Source: Rhodococcus opacus
GTDB lineage: Bacteria; Actinomycetota; Actinomycetes; Mycobacteriales; Mycobacteriaceae
Length of the DNA: 64,000 bases
Direction: 5' to 3'
NCBI RefSeq assembly: GCF_012396235.1
Contig: NZ_JAAXPA010000020.1
Span: 1 to 64,000 of the forward strand
Under the pieces are notes generated by a model. The model was not told the DNA's origin. It was given only the letters and a program-made list of their open reading frames with translations, and did no database searches. Numbering within the stretch: the stretch's first letter is position 1; the number at the start of each line of letters is the position of its first letter. A program made the translations under genes and the position numbers. Of the stretch, positions 51,834 to 59,819 are shown in pieces.

Positions 51834-53177
51834 TCAGCTGACGCGGATGAGTTTCTTGTTCACGAATTCGTCGATTCCGTATTTGCCGAGTTCACGACCG
51901 AAACCGGAGCGCTTCACGCCGCCGAACGGCAGCTCAACTCCCTCGGCGCCAACGGCATTGACGAACACCATGCCGGCCTCCAGTGAGTCGGCGACGCGGT
52001 AGGCCTGATCAGGGTCGGTGGTGAAGACATACGAGCCGAGACCGAACGGGGTGTCGTTCGCCAGCTCGACGGCCTCGTCCTCGGAACGCACCTTGTAGAC
52101 AGTCGCTACCGGCCCGAACAGTTCCTCCCGGTAGGTGCGTGAATCCCGTGACACATTCGTCAGCACGGCCGGTGGGAAGAAGGCGCCCTTCCGTTCGCCC
52201 TCCGACACCAGCGTGGCGCCCTCGGCGATCGCCTGCTGCACCTGCTCGGACAGTCGGTCGGCGGCGGCGACCGACGACAGCGGCGCGAGTTCGTCTGCGG
52301 TGGCGAGCACCTCCGCGGTGAATCTGCCGACGAAGTCGTCGTAGAGGTCCTCGGCGATGATGAATCGCTTCGCGGCGTTGCACGCCTGCCCGGTGTTCTC
52401 GAAACGACCTTCTACTGCCGCTTTTACGGTGGCGTCGAGGTCATCGGAACTGAGCACGATGAACGGATCGGAACCGCCGAGTTCCAGTACCACCTTCTTG
52501 AGGTTGCGGCCGGCGATCTCGGCGACCGCTGCGCCCGCACGCTCGGACCCGGTCAATGACACGCCCTGGACCCGCGGGTCGGCGATCGCGTCGGCGATCT
52601 GCTCGTTGGTGGCGTAGACGTTGACGTAGGCGCCCTCCGGATATCCGGCGTCGGTGAAGATCTGGTGAAGTGCCGCCGCCGATTCCGGACACTGCGGTGC
52701 GTGTTTGAGCACGATAGTGTTGCCCAGTGCCAGATTCGGACCCGCGAACCGGGCGACCTGGTAGTAGGGGTAGTTCCACGGCATGATACCGATCAGCACA
52801 CCGATCGAGTTGCGGCGAATCAACGCGGTACCCGCACCCTCGACCAGGTCGATCGGCTCGTCGGCCAGGAACTTCTCGGCGTTGTCGGCGTAGTACTGGT
52901 AGATCGCGGCGCTGAAGTCGACTTCCCCCAACGACTGGTCCAGCGGCTTGCCCATCTCCCGCTGGATGATCTTGGCCAGCTCGTCGCGGCGTTCGGTGTG
53001 TAACTCGGCGACCTTGCTGAGCAGTCCGGCGCGCTCAACCACCGTCGAGCCGCGCGACCACTCACGGTGCGCCTTCTCCGCCGCGGACAACGCCGCCTGC
53101 ATCTGCTCGTCGGTCGCGGTCGGATATTCGCGCACCGTTTTTCCGGTGGCGGGGTCCACAACTGCGTACAGGCTCAT
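51834..53177 (-). CDS. gabD: Succinate-semialdehyde dehydrogenase (NAD(P)+), GabD-like
   Basis: 447 residues from ATG 53177 (GAGGAG 7 bases upstream), slightly shorter than most aldehyde dehydrogenases, as in mycobacterial GabD1. GIMPWNYPYYQVARFAGPNL, KKVVLELGGSDPFIVLSSDD (general-base Glu), FENTGQACNAAKRFIIAEDL (nucleophile Cys near 266) and EELFGPVATVYKV are the ALDH blocks. It oxidises succinate semialdehyde or similar aldehydes to the acid. No signal peptide. Monocistronic. The substrate is inferred from closest family resemblance. Confidence 0.9.
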   Translation of the reverse strand: MSLYAVVDPATGKTVREYPTATDEQMQAALSAAEKAHREWSRGSTVVERAGLLSKVAELHTERRDELAKIIQREMGKPLDQSLGEVDFSAAIYQYYADNAEKFLADEPIDLVEGAGTALIRRNSIGVLIGIMPWNYPYYQVARFAGPNLALGNTIVLKHAPQCPESAAALHQIFTDAGYPEGAYVNVYATNEQIADAIADPRVQGVSLTGSERAGAAVAEIAGRNLKKVVLELGGSDPFIVLSSDDLDATVKAAVEGRFENTGQACNAAKRFIIAEDLYDDFVGRFTAEVLATADELAPLSSVAAADRLSEQVQQAIAEGATLVSEGERKGAFFPPAVLTNVSRDSRTYREELFGPVATVYKVRSEDEAVELANDTPFGLGSYVFTTDPDQAYRVADSLEAGMVFVNAVGAEGVELPFGGVKRSGFGRELGKYGIDEFVNKKLIRVS

Positions 53178-53451
53178 GTTCACGTCTCCTCGAAGGGTCG
53201 GGCATTCCAGTATCGCTTGCGATGGGTGCCCGGGGGTGGACCTCGAGTCGCGAGGTGGGGGGTGGCGCCGCCTCAGCACAGGTCGCTTGTTCGCGTCTGC
53301 CGCGCAGTGAGATCGTTCACTGTTCAGCGGTCGGATGGTATCGGGGTATAGGCTTGGTACACCGGAATGGTTGCCGCGTCGAGCGAGTCGGCTCAGGCCA
53401 TCCCGATTCGAAAGAATGCCGGCCGGTTCGCGGCCGATGCAAGGAGCGTCC
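53178..53451. other. Divergent gap
   Basis: About 270 bases between the dehydrogenase and a two-gene small-ORF unit, with no gene. The promoters for both should lie here. Confidence 0.35.
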
Positions 53452-53685
53452 ATGGATGCCAATGGCTACAGGCACGCCGAGGCGCCGCGCAGATCCGCAC
53501 CGCGCGACCATCTCCCGGGGCGGGCGCGCCGTCTCGGATTCGATGCTGACACCACGCCTGATGGCGAGCCGAAAGAGCCGCCTACGACATCATGCGGACC
53601 TCGCCACATATCGACAATGATCTACCCGGTCGCCATCACCCCAACCGGCCGCGCCCACATACACCTGAATCAAGGAACAGAATGA
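53452..53685 (+). CDS. Small hypothetical protein, first of a coupled pair
   Basis: 77 residues from ATG 53452 with AAGGAG 5 bases upstream, one of the strongest ribosome sites here. MDANGYRHAEAPRRSAPRDH is followed by an acidic/proline stretch and ends MIYPVAITPTGRAHIHLNQG. The stop overlaps the next ATG as ATGA. No family recognised. Confidence 0.45.
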   Translation: MDANGYRHAEAPRRSAPRDHLPGRARRLGFDADTTPDGEPKEPPTTSCGPRHISTMIYPVAITPTGRAHIHLNQGTE

Positions 53686-53840
53686 CCATCGATCATGACA
53701 AAACCGAACTCCCGCTCTTCTCTGCGCAGCGAACACTGACCCACAGGACCCACGAGCCCGTCACCGACGCGCCGCGCACCGACGATTCACCCACGCAAAC
53801 ATCCGCCGAGATCCATCGTTCACTCTTCAGCGACGAGTGA
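53682..53840 (+). CDS. Small acidic hypothetical protein, second of the pair
   Basis: 52 residues: MTIDHDKTELPLFSAQRTLT then a Thr/Pro/Asp-rich middle and SAEIHRSLFSDE. It has its own AAGGA site and overlaps the preceding gene by four bases. Probably disordered. Function unknown. Confidence 0.5.
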   Translation: MTIDHDKTELPLFSAQRTLTHRTHEPVTDAPRTDDSPTQTSAEIHRSLFSDE

Positions 53841-53984
53841 ACGGCGTGCTCGGCCGCGAAGGCTGTGACCGCTCCGGTCGAGTGGGGTAACGACTTCGTC
53901 GATGCGCCGTAGTGGTGGCAGGAACGCAACGGTGCCCGCCACCAGGGCTAGGGGATCGGGCTGGTCGTGACTGGCGATCAGTGT

Positions 53985-54344
53985 TCAGGCCCATGACGCC
54001 GCCTCGAGGAACCGGTCCCGGTCGACGATCGCCCGGTCGATCTCGCCCGACGCGACAACCTTCCCCGAGCTGTCGGTCGCCCGCACGGTGAAGGTGAGAC
54101 GGTGGCCGACTGCGGCGGCTGGTGGCTCGACGGCGATCTCGATGCTGGCACCGACCGGTGTCGGGCCGCGGTGCTCGATTCGGACAGCGGTCCCGACGGT
54201 CGTCTGACCCGCACCGATGAACGATGCAGCGCAGGCGACGGTGGCCGCCTCCATCCAGGCAATCAGCCGTGGGGTCGCGAGCACGGGAACGTCACCGCTG
54301 CCCAACGCGGTCGCGGTATCGGACTCGACTACCTCGTAGCGCAC
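53985..54344 (-). CDS. Hotdog thioesterase (FlK-like)
   Basis: 119 residues from a GTG at 54344. VLATPRLIAWMEAATVACAA is the long hotdog helix, GTAVRIEHRGPTPVGASIEI the conserved T/H-x-x-P-x-x-x-G block seen in fluoroacetyl-CoA-thioesterase-like proteins, and FTVRATDSSGKVVASGEIDR the closing strands. It hydrolyses short or aromatic acyl-CoA; substrate unknown. Divergent from the peptidase gene across 221 bases. Confidence 0.85.
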   Translation of the reverse strand: MRYEVVESDTATALGSGDVPVLATPRLIAWMEAATVACAASFIGAGQTTVGTAVRIEHRGPTPVGASIEIAVEPPAAAVGHRLTFTVRATDSSGKVVASGEIDRAIVDRDRFLEAASWA

Positions 54345-54565
54345 GCCAATACCGTACGCCGGGCGCGGCTTGGCGGGAGTGATGCGCGTTGCTGCACGAT
54401 GACGTTGCGCCGCAAAGGCGTGTGCACCCGGACATTTCGTGCCGACATCTTGCGATTCCGGGTTGCCGATCGTCGCGATGGTGCGTCTGAGACACTGGCT
54501 GCTGAGCGATAGCGTGCGCCGCCACTATCGTCACGACACGGGACTTACGAGGGGGATCGCGACGT

Positions 54566-56212
54566 ATGCCGGGGATCGATGGGCACTTGGACTCGAGGCG
54601 GCGCGCGGGCGCGAGGTCCTCATGGCGCACTCGATGTGTCGCCCTCGTCGTCGGCCTCACCGCCACGGTCGCCCTGGGGACGGTACCGCCCGCCGCCGCG
54701 CAGCCGGCACCGGGTGCCGATCTTCGCTGGGGGCCCTGCCCGGCCGAATACGAGCTGGATCCGGCGTCCGATCAGTGCGCGTCGGTCACTGTTCCCCGCA
54801 ACTACGCGGACCCCGCCGCCGGCACGATCGACGTTCTCGTCACCCGACACCGCGCCGAGGATCCCGGCTCGCGCCGCGGCGTGCTGTTCACCAATCCCGG
54901 CGGGCCCGGCGGAGACGCGATCGGCTCGAACAGCATGTTCGTCGAGATCCTGCCCGATGCGGTCCGCGCACAGTGGGACGTGATCGGTGTCCAACCGCGC
55001 GGGCTTCCGTACGCAGGCGCCGTCGAGTGCGTGCTGGCCCCTGAACAAACGATGGCGATGAGCCTCGGCTTCGGCGGTGCCGCGACGCGTACGGCATGCG
55101 AGTCCGCTGCGCCGGGCACCACGGCGCACCTGACGACCGAGTACACCGCGAAGGACTGGGAGCAGGTCAGGCTCGCACTCGGCGAGGACGTGATCGACAT
55201 CTACGGCCTCTCGTACGGCACGATCCTCGGATCCACCTACGCGACGCTATTCCCTCAGCACACTGGTCGCATGGTCCTCGATTCCGCGGTGGACCAGAAG
55301 TGGCTGTGGAACGACGTGTTGTGGCAGCAGAACGACGGCTACAAGGATCGCTTCTACGACCTCATGGACTGGATCGCCGCCCACGACGACACGTATGGGC
55401 TCGGTGACACGCCATTGAAGGTGTATCAACGGTGGTCGGACCGGATCGTCGAGGAAGCCGGCGGTAACCCGACGCTCGCGCCGCCGCCCGCCCAGATCGG
55501 TGACGTACCGCCGGGCCTGGAAGCCGTTGCCGATGCCTACCGCGGTGGGGTCGATCTCACCGGACCGGCACGCGTTCAGTTCGAGGCCTTCGTCCGTCGC
55601 CTCGCCGACCCGTCGCACACCCAGATGTCGTCCAGCATCTACGTGATGACGCGGCAGGTGCTTCCCGCCCGCAACAGCTGGCCGCTCATGGCCCGGGTGA
55701 TCCGGGACGGGCGAGACGCGATTCCCGACGGCACCGCGATGGACGACCTGACGGAGCAAGAGTACGAGCGGATCGCCCAGGCCCAGGTGATGCAGTCACT
55801 GGTCCTGTGCAACGAGAACAATGTCGCCGCTCGGCCGGACCGCATTCCGGGTTGGCTCTTCTCCACCTTCGTCACCGGAGATCTCTTCGACCTCATCGGG
55901 TACAGCTACAGCGCCGGGCCCGAATGTGCCGGTGCGCCGCCCGTTGCCGCGCTGCCGACGTTGAGCAATCGGGGACTGGCGACGGCCCCGCTCGTCCTGC
56001 AGGGAATGCGCGACCCGCAGACCCCTTATCAGGGCGGAGTTCAGCTCGCCCACGACATGGCGGCGCACCTCGTCACCGTCGAGGGAGGAGATCACGGTGC
56101 GGGGATCCAGGGTGGCAACGCCGTCGTCGACCAGGCCCTCACCGAGTACCTCGAGACCGGGCGCACCACCGTCACGCACGCCCCTGAGGCGCCGATCACC
56201 GCACCGCTGTGA
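54566..56212 (+). CDS. Secreted alpha/beta-hydrolase, S33 tripeptidyl-aminopeptidase type
   Basis: 548 residues. An N-terminal signal peptide (WRTRCVALVVGLTATVALGT ending PPAAA-Q near residue 46) directs export. NPGGPGGDAIG is the oxyanion block and DIYGLSYGTILGSTYATLFP holds the nucleophile Ser (about 216). LVLQGMRDPQTPYQGG carries the acid and VEGGDHGAG the histidine. SlpD/TAP-like peptidases of actinobacteria have this layout with a helical lid between, present here. It likely clips peptides or esters outside the cell. GAGGGGGA precedes the ATG. Intact. Confidence 0.92.
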   Translation: MPGIDGHLDSRRRAGARSSWRTRCVALVVGLTATVALGTVPPAAAQPAPGADLRWGPCPAEYELDPASDQCASVTVPRNYADPAAGTIDVLVTRHRAEDPGSRRGVLFTNPGGPGGDAIGSNSMFVEILPDAVRAQWDVIGVQPRGLPYAGAVECVLAPEQTMAMSLGFGGAATRTACESAAPGTTAHLTTEYTAKDWEQVRLALGEDVIDIYGLSYGTILGSTYATLFPQHTGRMVLDSAVDQKWLWNDVLWQQNDGYKDRFYDLMDWIAAHDDTYGLGDTPLKVYQRWSDRIVEEAGGNPTLAPPPAQIGDVPPGLEAVADAYRGGVDLTGPARVQFEAFVRRLADPSHTQMSSSIYVMTRQVLPARNSWPLMARVIRDGRDAIPDGTAMDDLTEQEYERIAQAQVMQSLVLCNENNVAARPDRIPGWLFSTFVTGDLFDLIGYSYSAGPECAGAPPVAALPTLSNRGLATAPLVLQGMRDPQTPYQGGVQLAHDMAAHLVTVEGGDHGAGIQGGNAVVDQALTEYLETGRTTVTHAPEAPITAPL

Positions 56213-56329
56213 AGTCCGGGGACGGGCCGCGGACGAAGAGATATAGGCAAGCAGCACCCTGAGTCGTGCTGAGTTGCGAGACGGGCGTTCCTGGTTCGAA
56301 AAGGTGCAGACCCGAATAGACTTGCCGAG

Positions 56330-57622
56330 GTGAGCCGCGAGGATCCCGATCGGCTGTCCGCCGACGACGCACATATCCTGGGGCTCGAATCAGCGGTGAT
56401 AACCGGCCACACGCTCAAGCTGGTCGTTATCGAGCCGGCCACCTCCCCGCTCGACGTCGAGGCTCTGCGAACTGCGGTGTCGGAGCGGCTTTCGAGCCAG
56501 CCGCGAGCGACGCAACGGATCGACACGTCGGGGCCGGAGCCGCGCTGGGTCGACGCGACCGCGTTCGAGATCAGTGACCACGTCCGGCGCCGGGAAGAGC
56601 CCGGGTGTGCCTCGCGCGACGATCTGTGGCGGGCCGTCAGCAAGCTGATGTCCGAGCACCTCGACCACGAGCGTCCCCTGTGGACGTTCGATCTGATCGG
56701 GCCACTCGGCGACGGGCGCGAAGCGATCGCGGTCCGGATCCATCACGCGATGGCCGACGGGATCAGCGCGGTTCGCTTCCTGGACGACGTGCTCTGGGAT
56801 CAGCACCTCGAACCGCCCCCGCGAGAACCGCGACCGGGCCTTCGCGCCGCTTCGTCGCAGCGTTCGCGGGTCGACGAGGTGCTGCGGATGCCCGCGGCTG
56901 TGCGTCGTGAGCTCGGCCATCGCGGGTCGCACTCGCCCTTCGACCGCCCGATCAGTGCCGCCCGCGAGCTCGCCTTCACCGTCGCCCCGCTCCCGGAGCT
57001 GAAGGCAATCGGCGCCTCACGCCCCACCCGCGCAACCGTCAACGACGTACTCCTCGCGATCGTCGCCGGCGGCCTGCGCAGCTGGCTCAGCGCCGGAGCG
57101 ACGGCCCTGCCGCGGCTTCGTGCTCAAGTTCCGGTCAGCCTGCACCACCGGGATGAGGGAGCGGGTGAACTCGGAAACCGTGATTCCTTCCTGAACGTCG
57201 ATCTGCCGCTCGCCGAGGCGGATCCGTTGACCCGACTCGACCGGATCAACGCCGAGACCAGCAAGCGCAAGCGCCTCGACGACGCCGAAGAGCTGTTCGA
57301 TCTCTTCCACGCACTCGGACGCGTGAAGCGCGTCGAGGAAGCCGCAAAGCGACTCGCCGGCAGCGCGCGCGAGTTCAGCCTTTCGATCTCTAACGTTCCC
57401 GGCCCGCCCGCGCCGGTCAGCGTTTCCGGACGCCGGGTCGAGCGGCTGTTCTCCTCCTCCGAGCCCGCCGCTCACCACGCGCTGCGGATCTCGGCGATCT
57501 CCTGCGCCGGGATCATCGGTATCGGGCTCTGCACAGACCCCGAGGCGCTGCCCGACGTTGCCCGGCTGGCGGTGGCGATGGAAGATTCATACGCCGAGTT
57601 GCGTGACGCCGCGATCACATGA
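56330..57622 (+). CDS. WS/DGAT family acyltransferase, second copy
   Basis: 430 residues from GTG 56330. The motif IRIHHAMADGISA (about 137-143) is the HHxxxDG active site. PVSLHHRDEGAGELGNRDSF and REFSLSISNVPGPPAPVSV are the P-V-S-L-R and N-V-P-G-P blocks. It is shorter than the first copy and without the extended N-terminus. It transfers acyl groups to alcohols or diacylglycerol. It follows the peptidase gene by 117 bases, probably with its own promoter. Intact. Confidence 0.9.
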   Translation: MSREDPDRLSADDAHILGLESAVITGHTLKLVVIEPATSPLDVEALRTAVSERLSSQPRATQRIDTSGPEPRWVDATAFEISDHVRRREEPGCASRDDLWRAVSKLMSEHLDHERPLWTFDLIGPLGDGREAIAVRIHHAMADGISAVRFLDDVLWDQHLEPPPREPRPGLRAASSQRSRVDEVLRMPAAVRRELGHRGSHSPFDRPISAARELAFTVAPLPELKAIGASRPTRATVNDVLLAIVAGGLRSWLSAGATALPRLRAQVPVSLHHRDEGAGELGNRDSFLNVDLPLAEADPLTRLDRINAETSKRKRLDDAEELFDLFHALGRVKRVEEAAKRLAGSAREFSLSISNVPGPPAPVSVSGRRVERLFSSSEPAAHHALRISAISCAGIIGIGLCTDPEALPDVARLAVAMEDSYAELRDAAIT

Positions 57623-57675
57623 CGTCGATCCCGCTCGGTGTCCATGGCATTCGATGCCGGGCGGGGGTGGGTGGT

Positions 57676-58119
57676 TCAGGCGCGTCGGACAGGCACGATC
57701 GATCGAACCCGCGCGTCACGCAGGAACAAACCGCCCCACACGAAGATGCCGACATAGATCGGGAACAGGGTGGTGCTGATGATGGGCTGCTCGGTGAGCA
57801 TGTTGGTCGCGACCGCTCCACCGAGGTATCCGGTCAGCAGCACCGCGCCCAGGATGGACGTGGCGGGCACGAGGTACAGAATCAGGCACACCAGCAGAAC
57901 GACCCCGATGACACGGTTGAGGTTCTCGGCAAAGCCCAGCTCGGCCATCGCCTCGCGCACCATTTGGGTGTTCGCGATGTGGATGAGCGAGTCGAACAGG
58001 AGAAACAACACCACGAGGGCGCTGACGACAAGTCCGGCAACTCTGGCCTTCTTCGTGGTTTCGCCTGTCGGCGCCGGTGCCGCGTTGGAGGTTCCCGTGG
58101 AGGGTGGTGTCGATGTCAT
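57676..58119 (-). CDS. DoxX-like membrane protein
   Basis: 147 residues from ATG 58119 with AAGGAG 9 bases upstream. After a polar Thr/Pro start come four helices: VAGLVVSALVVLFLLFDSLI, NRVIGVVLLVCLILYLVP, LGAVLLTGYLGGAVATNML and TLFPIYVGIFVWGGLFLRD. This is the DoxX-like (DoxX_2) pattern with L-T-G-Y-L-G-G-A-V-A-x-x. Relatives associate with quinone or thiol redox systems; the role here is unknown. It converges on the WS/DGAT gene. Confidence 0.8.
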   Translation of the reverse strand: MTSTPPSTGTSNAAPAPTGETTKKARVAGLVVSALVVLFLLFDSLIHIANTQMVREAMAELGFAENLNRVIGVVLLVCLILYLVPATSILGAVLLTGYLGGAVATNMLTEQPIISTTLFPIYVGIFVWGGLFLRDARVRSIVPVRRA

Positions 58120-58343
58120 GAGACTTTCTCCTTGTTGTTCATGAAGCTGCACACCGCGTCTGCACGCTTCGTGTCTACTCACACCAGTACAGACCAGAGG
58201 CGACGGGAAAACTCACCGCGGGGAGGTCGTGAGCGAAAGGGGAATCAGGTTTGCGTCGGGCACGACCTCGAGTCGGTAAACGCCGGTGACGTAGCGGCCT
58301 GAGAGTTCGGGCCCGCGGCGAACGAGTGCGGTGGGCGAGGTCA
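58120..58343. other. Intergenic stretch
   Basis: About 220 bases upstream of the DoxX-like gene with nothing else assigned. Confidence 0.35.
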
Positions 58344-58487
58344 ATGCCATTGCGCGATACCGATTCATTGCGCCGGTCAGCCACCTGTGTCGAGTACCTC
58401 GCGGCGCAGGCGGTGGTCAGCGACGCGGATTCGGCGAAGGACGAGTTACTGTCGGCGCCCGCGGACGAATTCGCCGCCGCGTTGTAA
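58344..58487 (+). pseudogene. Short ORF, probably part of a decayed gas-vesicle gene
   Basis: ATG 58344 reads MPLRDTDSLRRSATCVEYLA then AQAVVSDADSAKDELLSAPA to a TAA. It looks like a helical internal segment rather than a complete protein. The next recognisable piece downstream is a GvpL/GvpF tail, so both may come from one gene. Low certainty. Confidence 0.3.
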
Positions 58488-58745
58488 CGACTGGGGGGGC
58501 CAAGGCCCGGTACGTCGTCAGGGGCCGCTACGTCGAGAAGGCGATCTGCGAACGAGCAGGCGGCGAGACTGCGCGACGAGATCCGCGACAAGCGGAGGAT
58601 GCCGACCGCGACGCTCGCATAGCGCTCGGGGAACTCGTGAGAAACGCGATCGCCGCCAAGTGAGACGAGGACACCCGGATGGTGGTCGAAGTCCTCACGA
58701 GCTCGCTCACACTCTCGATGTGCGTGAACCCACGCATGAGGAGGG

Positions 58746-58899
58746 GGCCGTGCAAGTCGCGGTCCTGACCGGCAGGACGAACTCGAGCAGACCGTGGGTG
58801 AATTCGCCCGGGACTGGGACGGCCGGATCGAGATGCGCCTGCTCGGGCCGCTCGCCGCGTACGACTTCGCCGGGACACAGAAGCCGGAGCAGAGCTGAT
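58746..58899 (+). pseudogene. Gas-vesicle GvpL/GvpF-type protein, C-terminal scrap
   Basis: Two frames give GAVQVAVLTGR and, after a one-base shift, DELEQTVGEFARDWDGRIEM then RLLGPLAAYDFAGTQKPEQS with a TGA at 58897. R-L-L-G-P-x-x-x-Y-D-F is the characteristic end of GvpF/GvpL. No gvpA or other gas-vesicle genes are in the window. Confidence 0.45.
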
Positions 58900-58984
58900 T
58901 GACGGGTCTACTTCTGCGTTGTCATTCGTCGCGGCGGGGTCTCCGGCGCAGGTTCGCGGTATGCAGGTTGCGGCAGCGGAGGGT

Positions 58985-59347
58985 CTACCGCTTGGCGTAG
59001 TCGGCGACGCCGGTCCAGTCGATGACCACGCAGGGCTCGTCGCCGAGAATCCAGGCGTCGTGTCCGGGCGGGCAGATCATGAGATCACCGGGGCCGAACT
59101 CCATGTCCTCCCCGTCGTCCATGACGATCTTCATACGACCCGAGATGACGTAACCCATGTGAGCCGCTTGGCAGCTGTCTGTCTTGGCGATCGGTTTGAC
59201 GTGCTTGGACCACTGCCAGCCGGGCTGGAAGGTCGCCCTCCCCACCGCGCCGGAAGTGACATTGACGAGCTCGAGCTTGCCCATGTCGTCCTCGAAGGGG
59301 CGGGTTTCCTCGGGTGAATCGAGACTCTTGCGGATGAGACCGGACAT
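58985..59347 (-). CDS. Cupin-domain protein
   Basis: 120 residues from ATG 59347 with GGGAGGA 6 bases upstream. GWQWSKHVKPIAKTDSCQAA then HMGYVISGRMKIVMDDG is cupin motif 1, with the metal-ligand pattern partly kept. FGPGDLMICPPGHDAWILGD is motif 2. It is a small single-barrel protein that might bind a metal and small ligand; no enzyme activity can be named. Monocistronic. Confidence 0.85.
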   Translation of the reverse strand: MSGLIRKSLDSPEETRPFEDDMGKLELVNVTSGAVGRATFQPGWQWSKHVKPIAKTDSCQAAHMGYVISGRMKIVMDDGEDMEFGPGDLMICPPGHDAWILGDEPCVVIDWTGVADYAKR

Positions 59348-59819
59348 CGGTTGTCCTCCCACGTCGTTGTGGCGGCACCCACGGATGCGACGGACCTTCG
59401 ACCGGCAAATAGGGAACCGCGGGCTGAAGCGAATTCCTGGCTCTTCGATTCTGGGCTGGCACCCTGGTTTGCCGCAATATCGAGCGGCGGCCCGTGGGTG
59501 GGGACAGCGGCGCTCTGGCGAACAACTCCGCACTGAGGCCGACAGATCCTCAGTCGAGATGGATGGCCGAGATGCAGGCCGATCCTCGCGGCGGAATGAC
59601 CATCGACGACGCCTTCTTCCCGCACGATGAGGACTTTCGGGGTCTGCGGGGATTCCTATACAGCGAGTCGATCGCTCAGTTCCATGTCATCGCGGCGATG
59701 GCCGGATCCGCCCCACAGGACTGCCTCCACGCAATATCGCGTCCGGATAGACGTCCGGATAGAGCCGTGACTGTCTACGGATTCGGGTCGGTAAATGGTG
59801 GTGCCGATGTCGAGAGCGG
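59348..59819. other. Stretch with one unassigned frame
   Basis: About 470 bases. A + frame from about 59563 reads MAEMQADPRGGMTIDDAFFP, then GLRGFLYSESIAQFHVIAAM. It looks protein-like to about 59735, then becomes low-complexity opposite the WS/DGAT gene. No family recognised and no good ribosome site, so I do not call it. Confidence 0.35.

Noticed and set aside
56280..56310. tRNA-like GGTTCGA motif
   Set aside because: No cloverleaf partners around it; a chance T-loop-like word.
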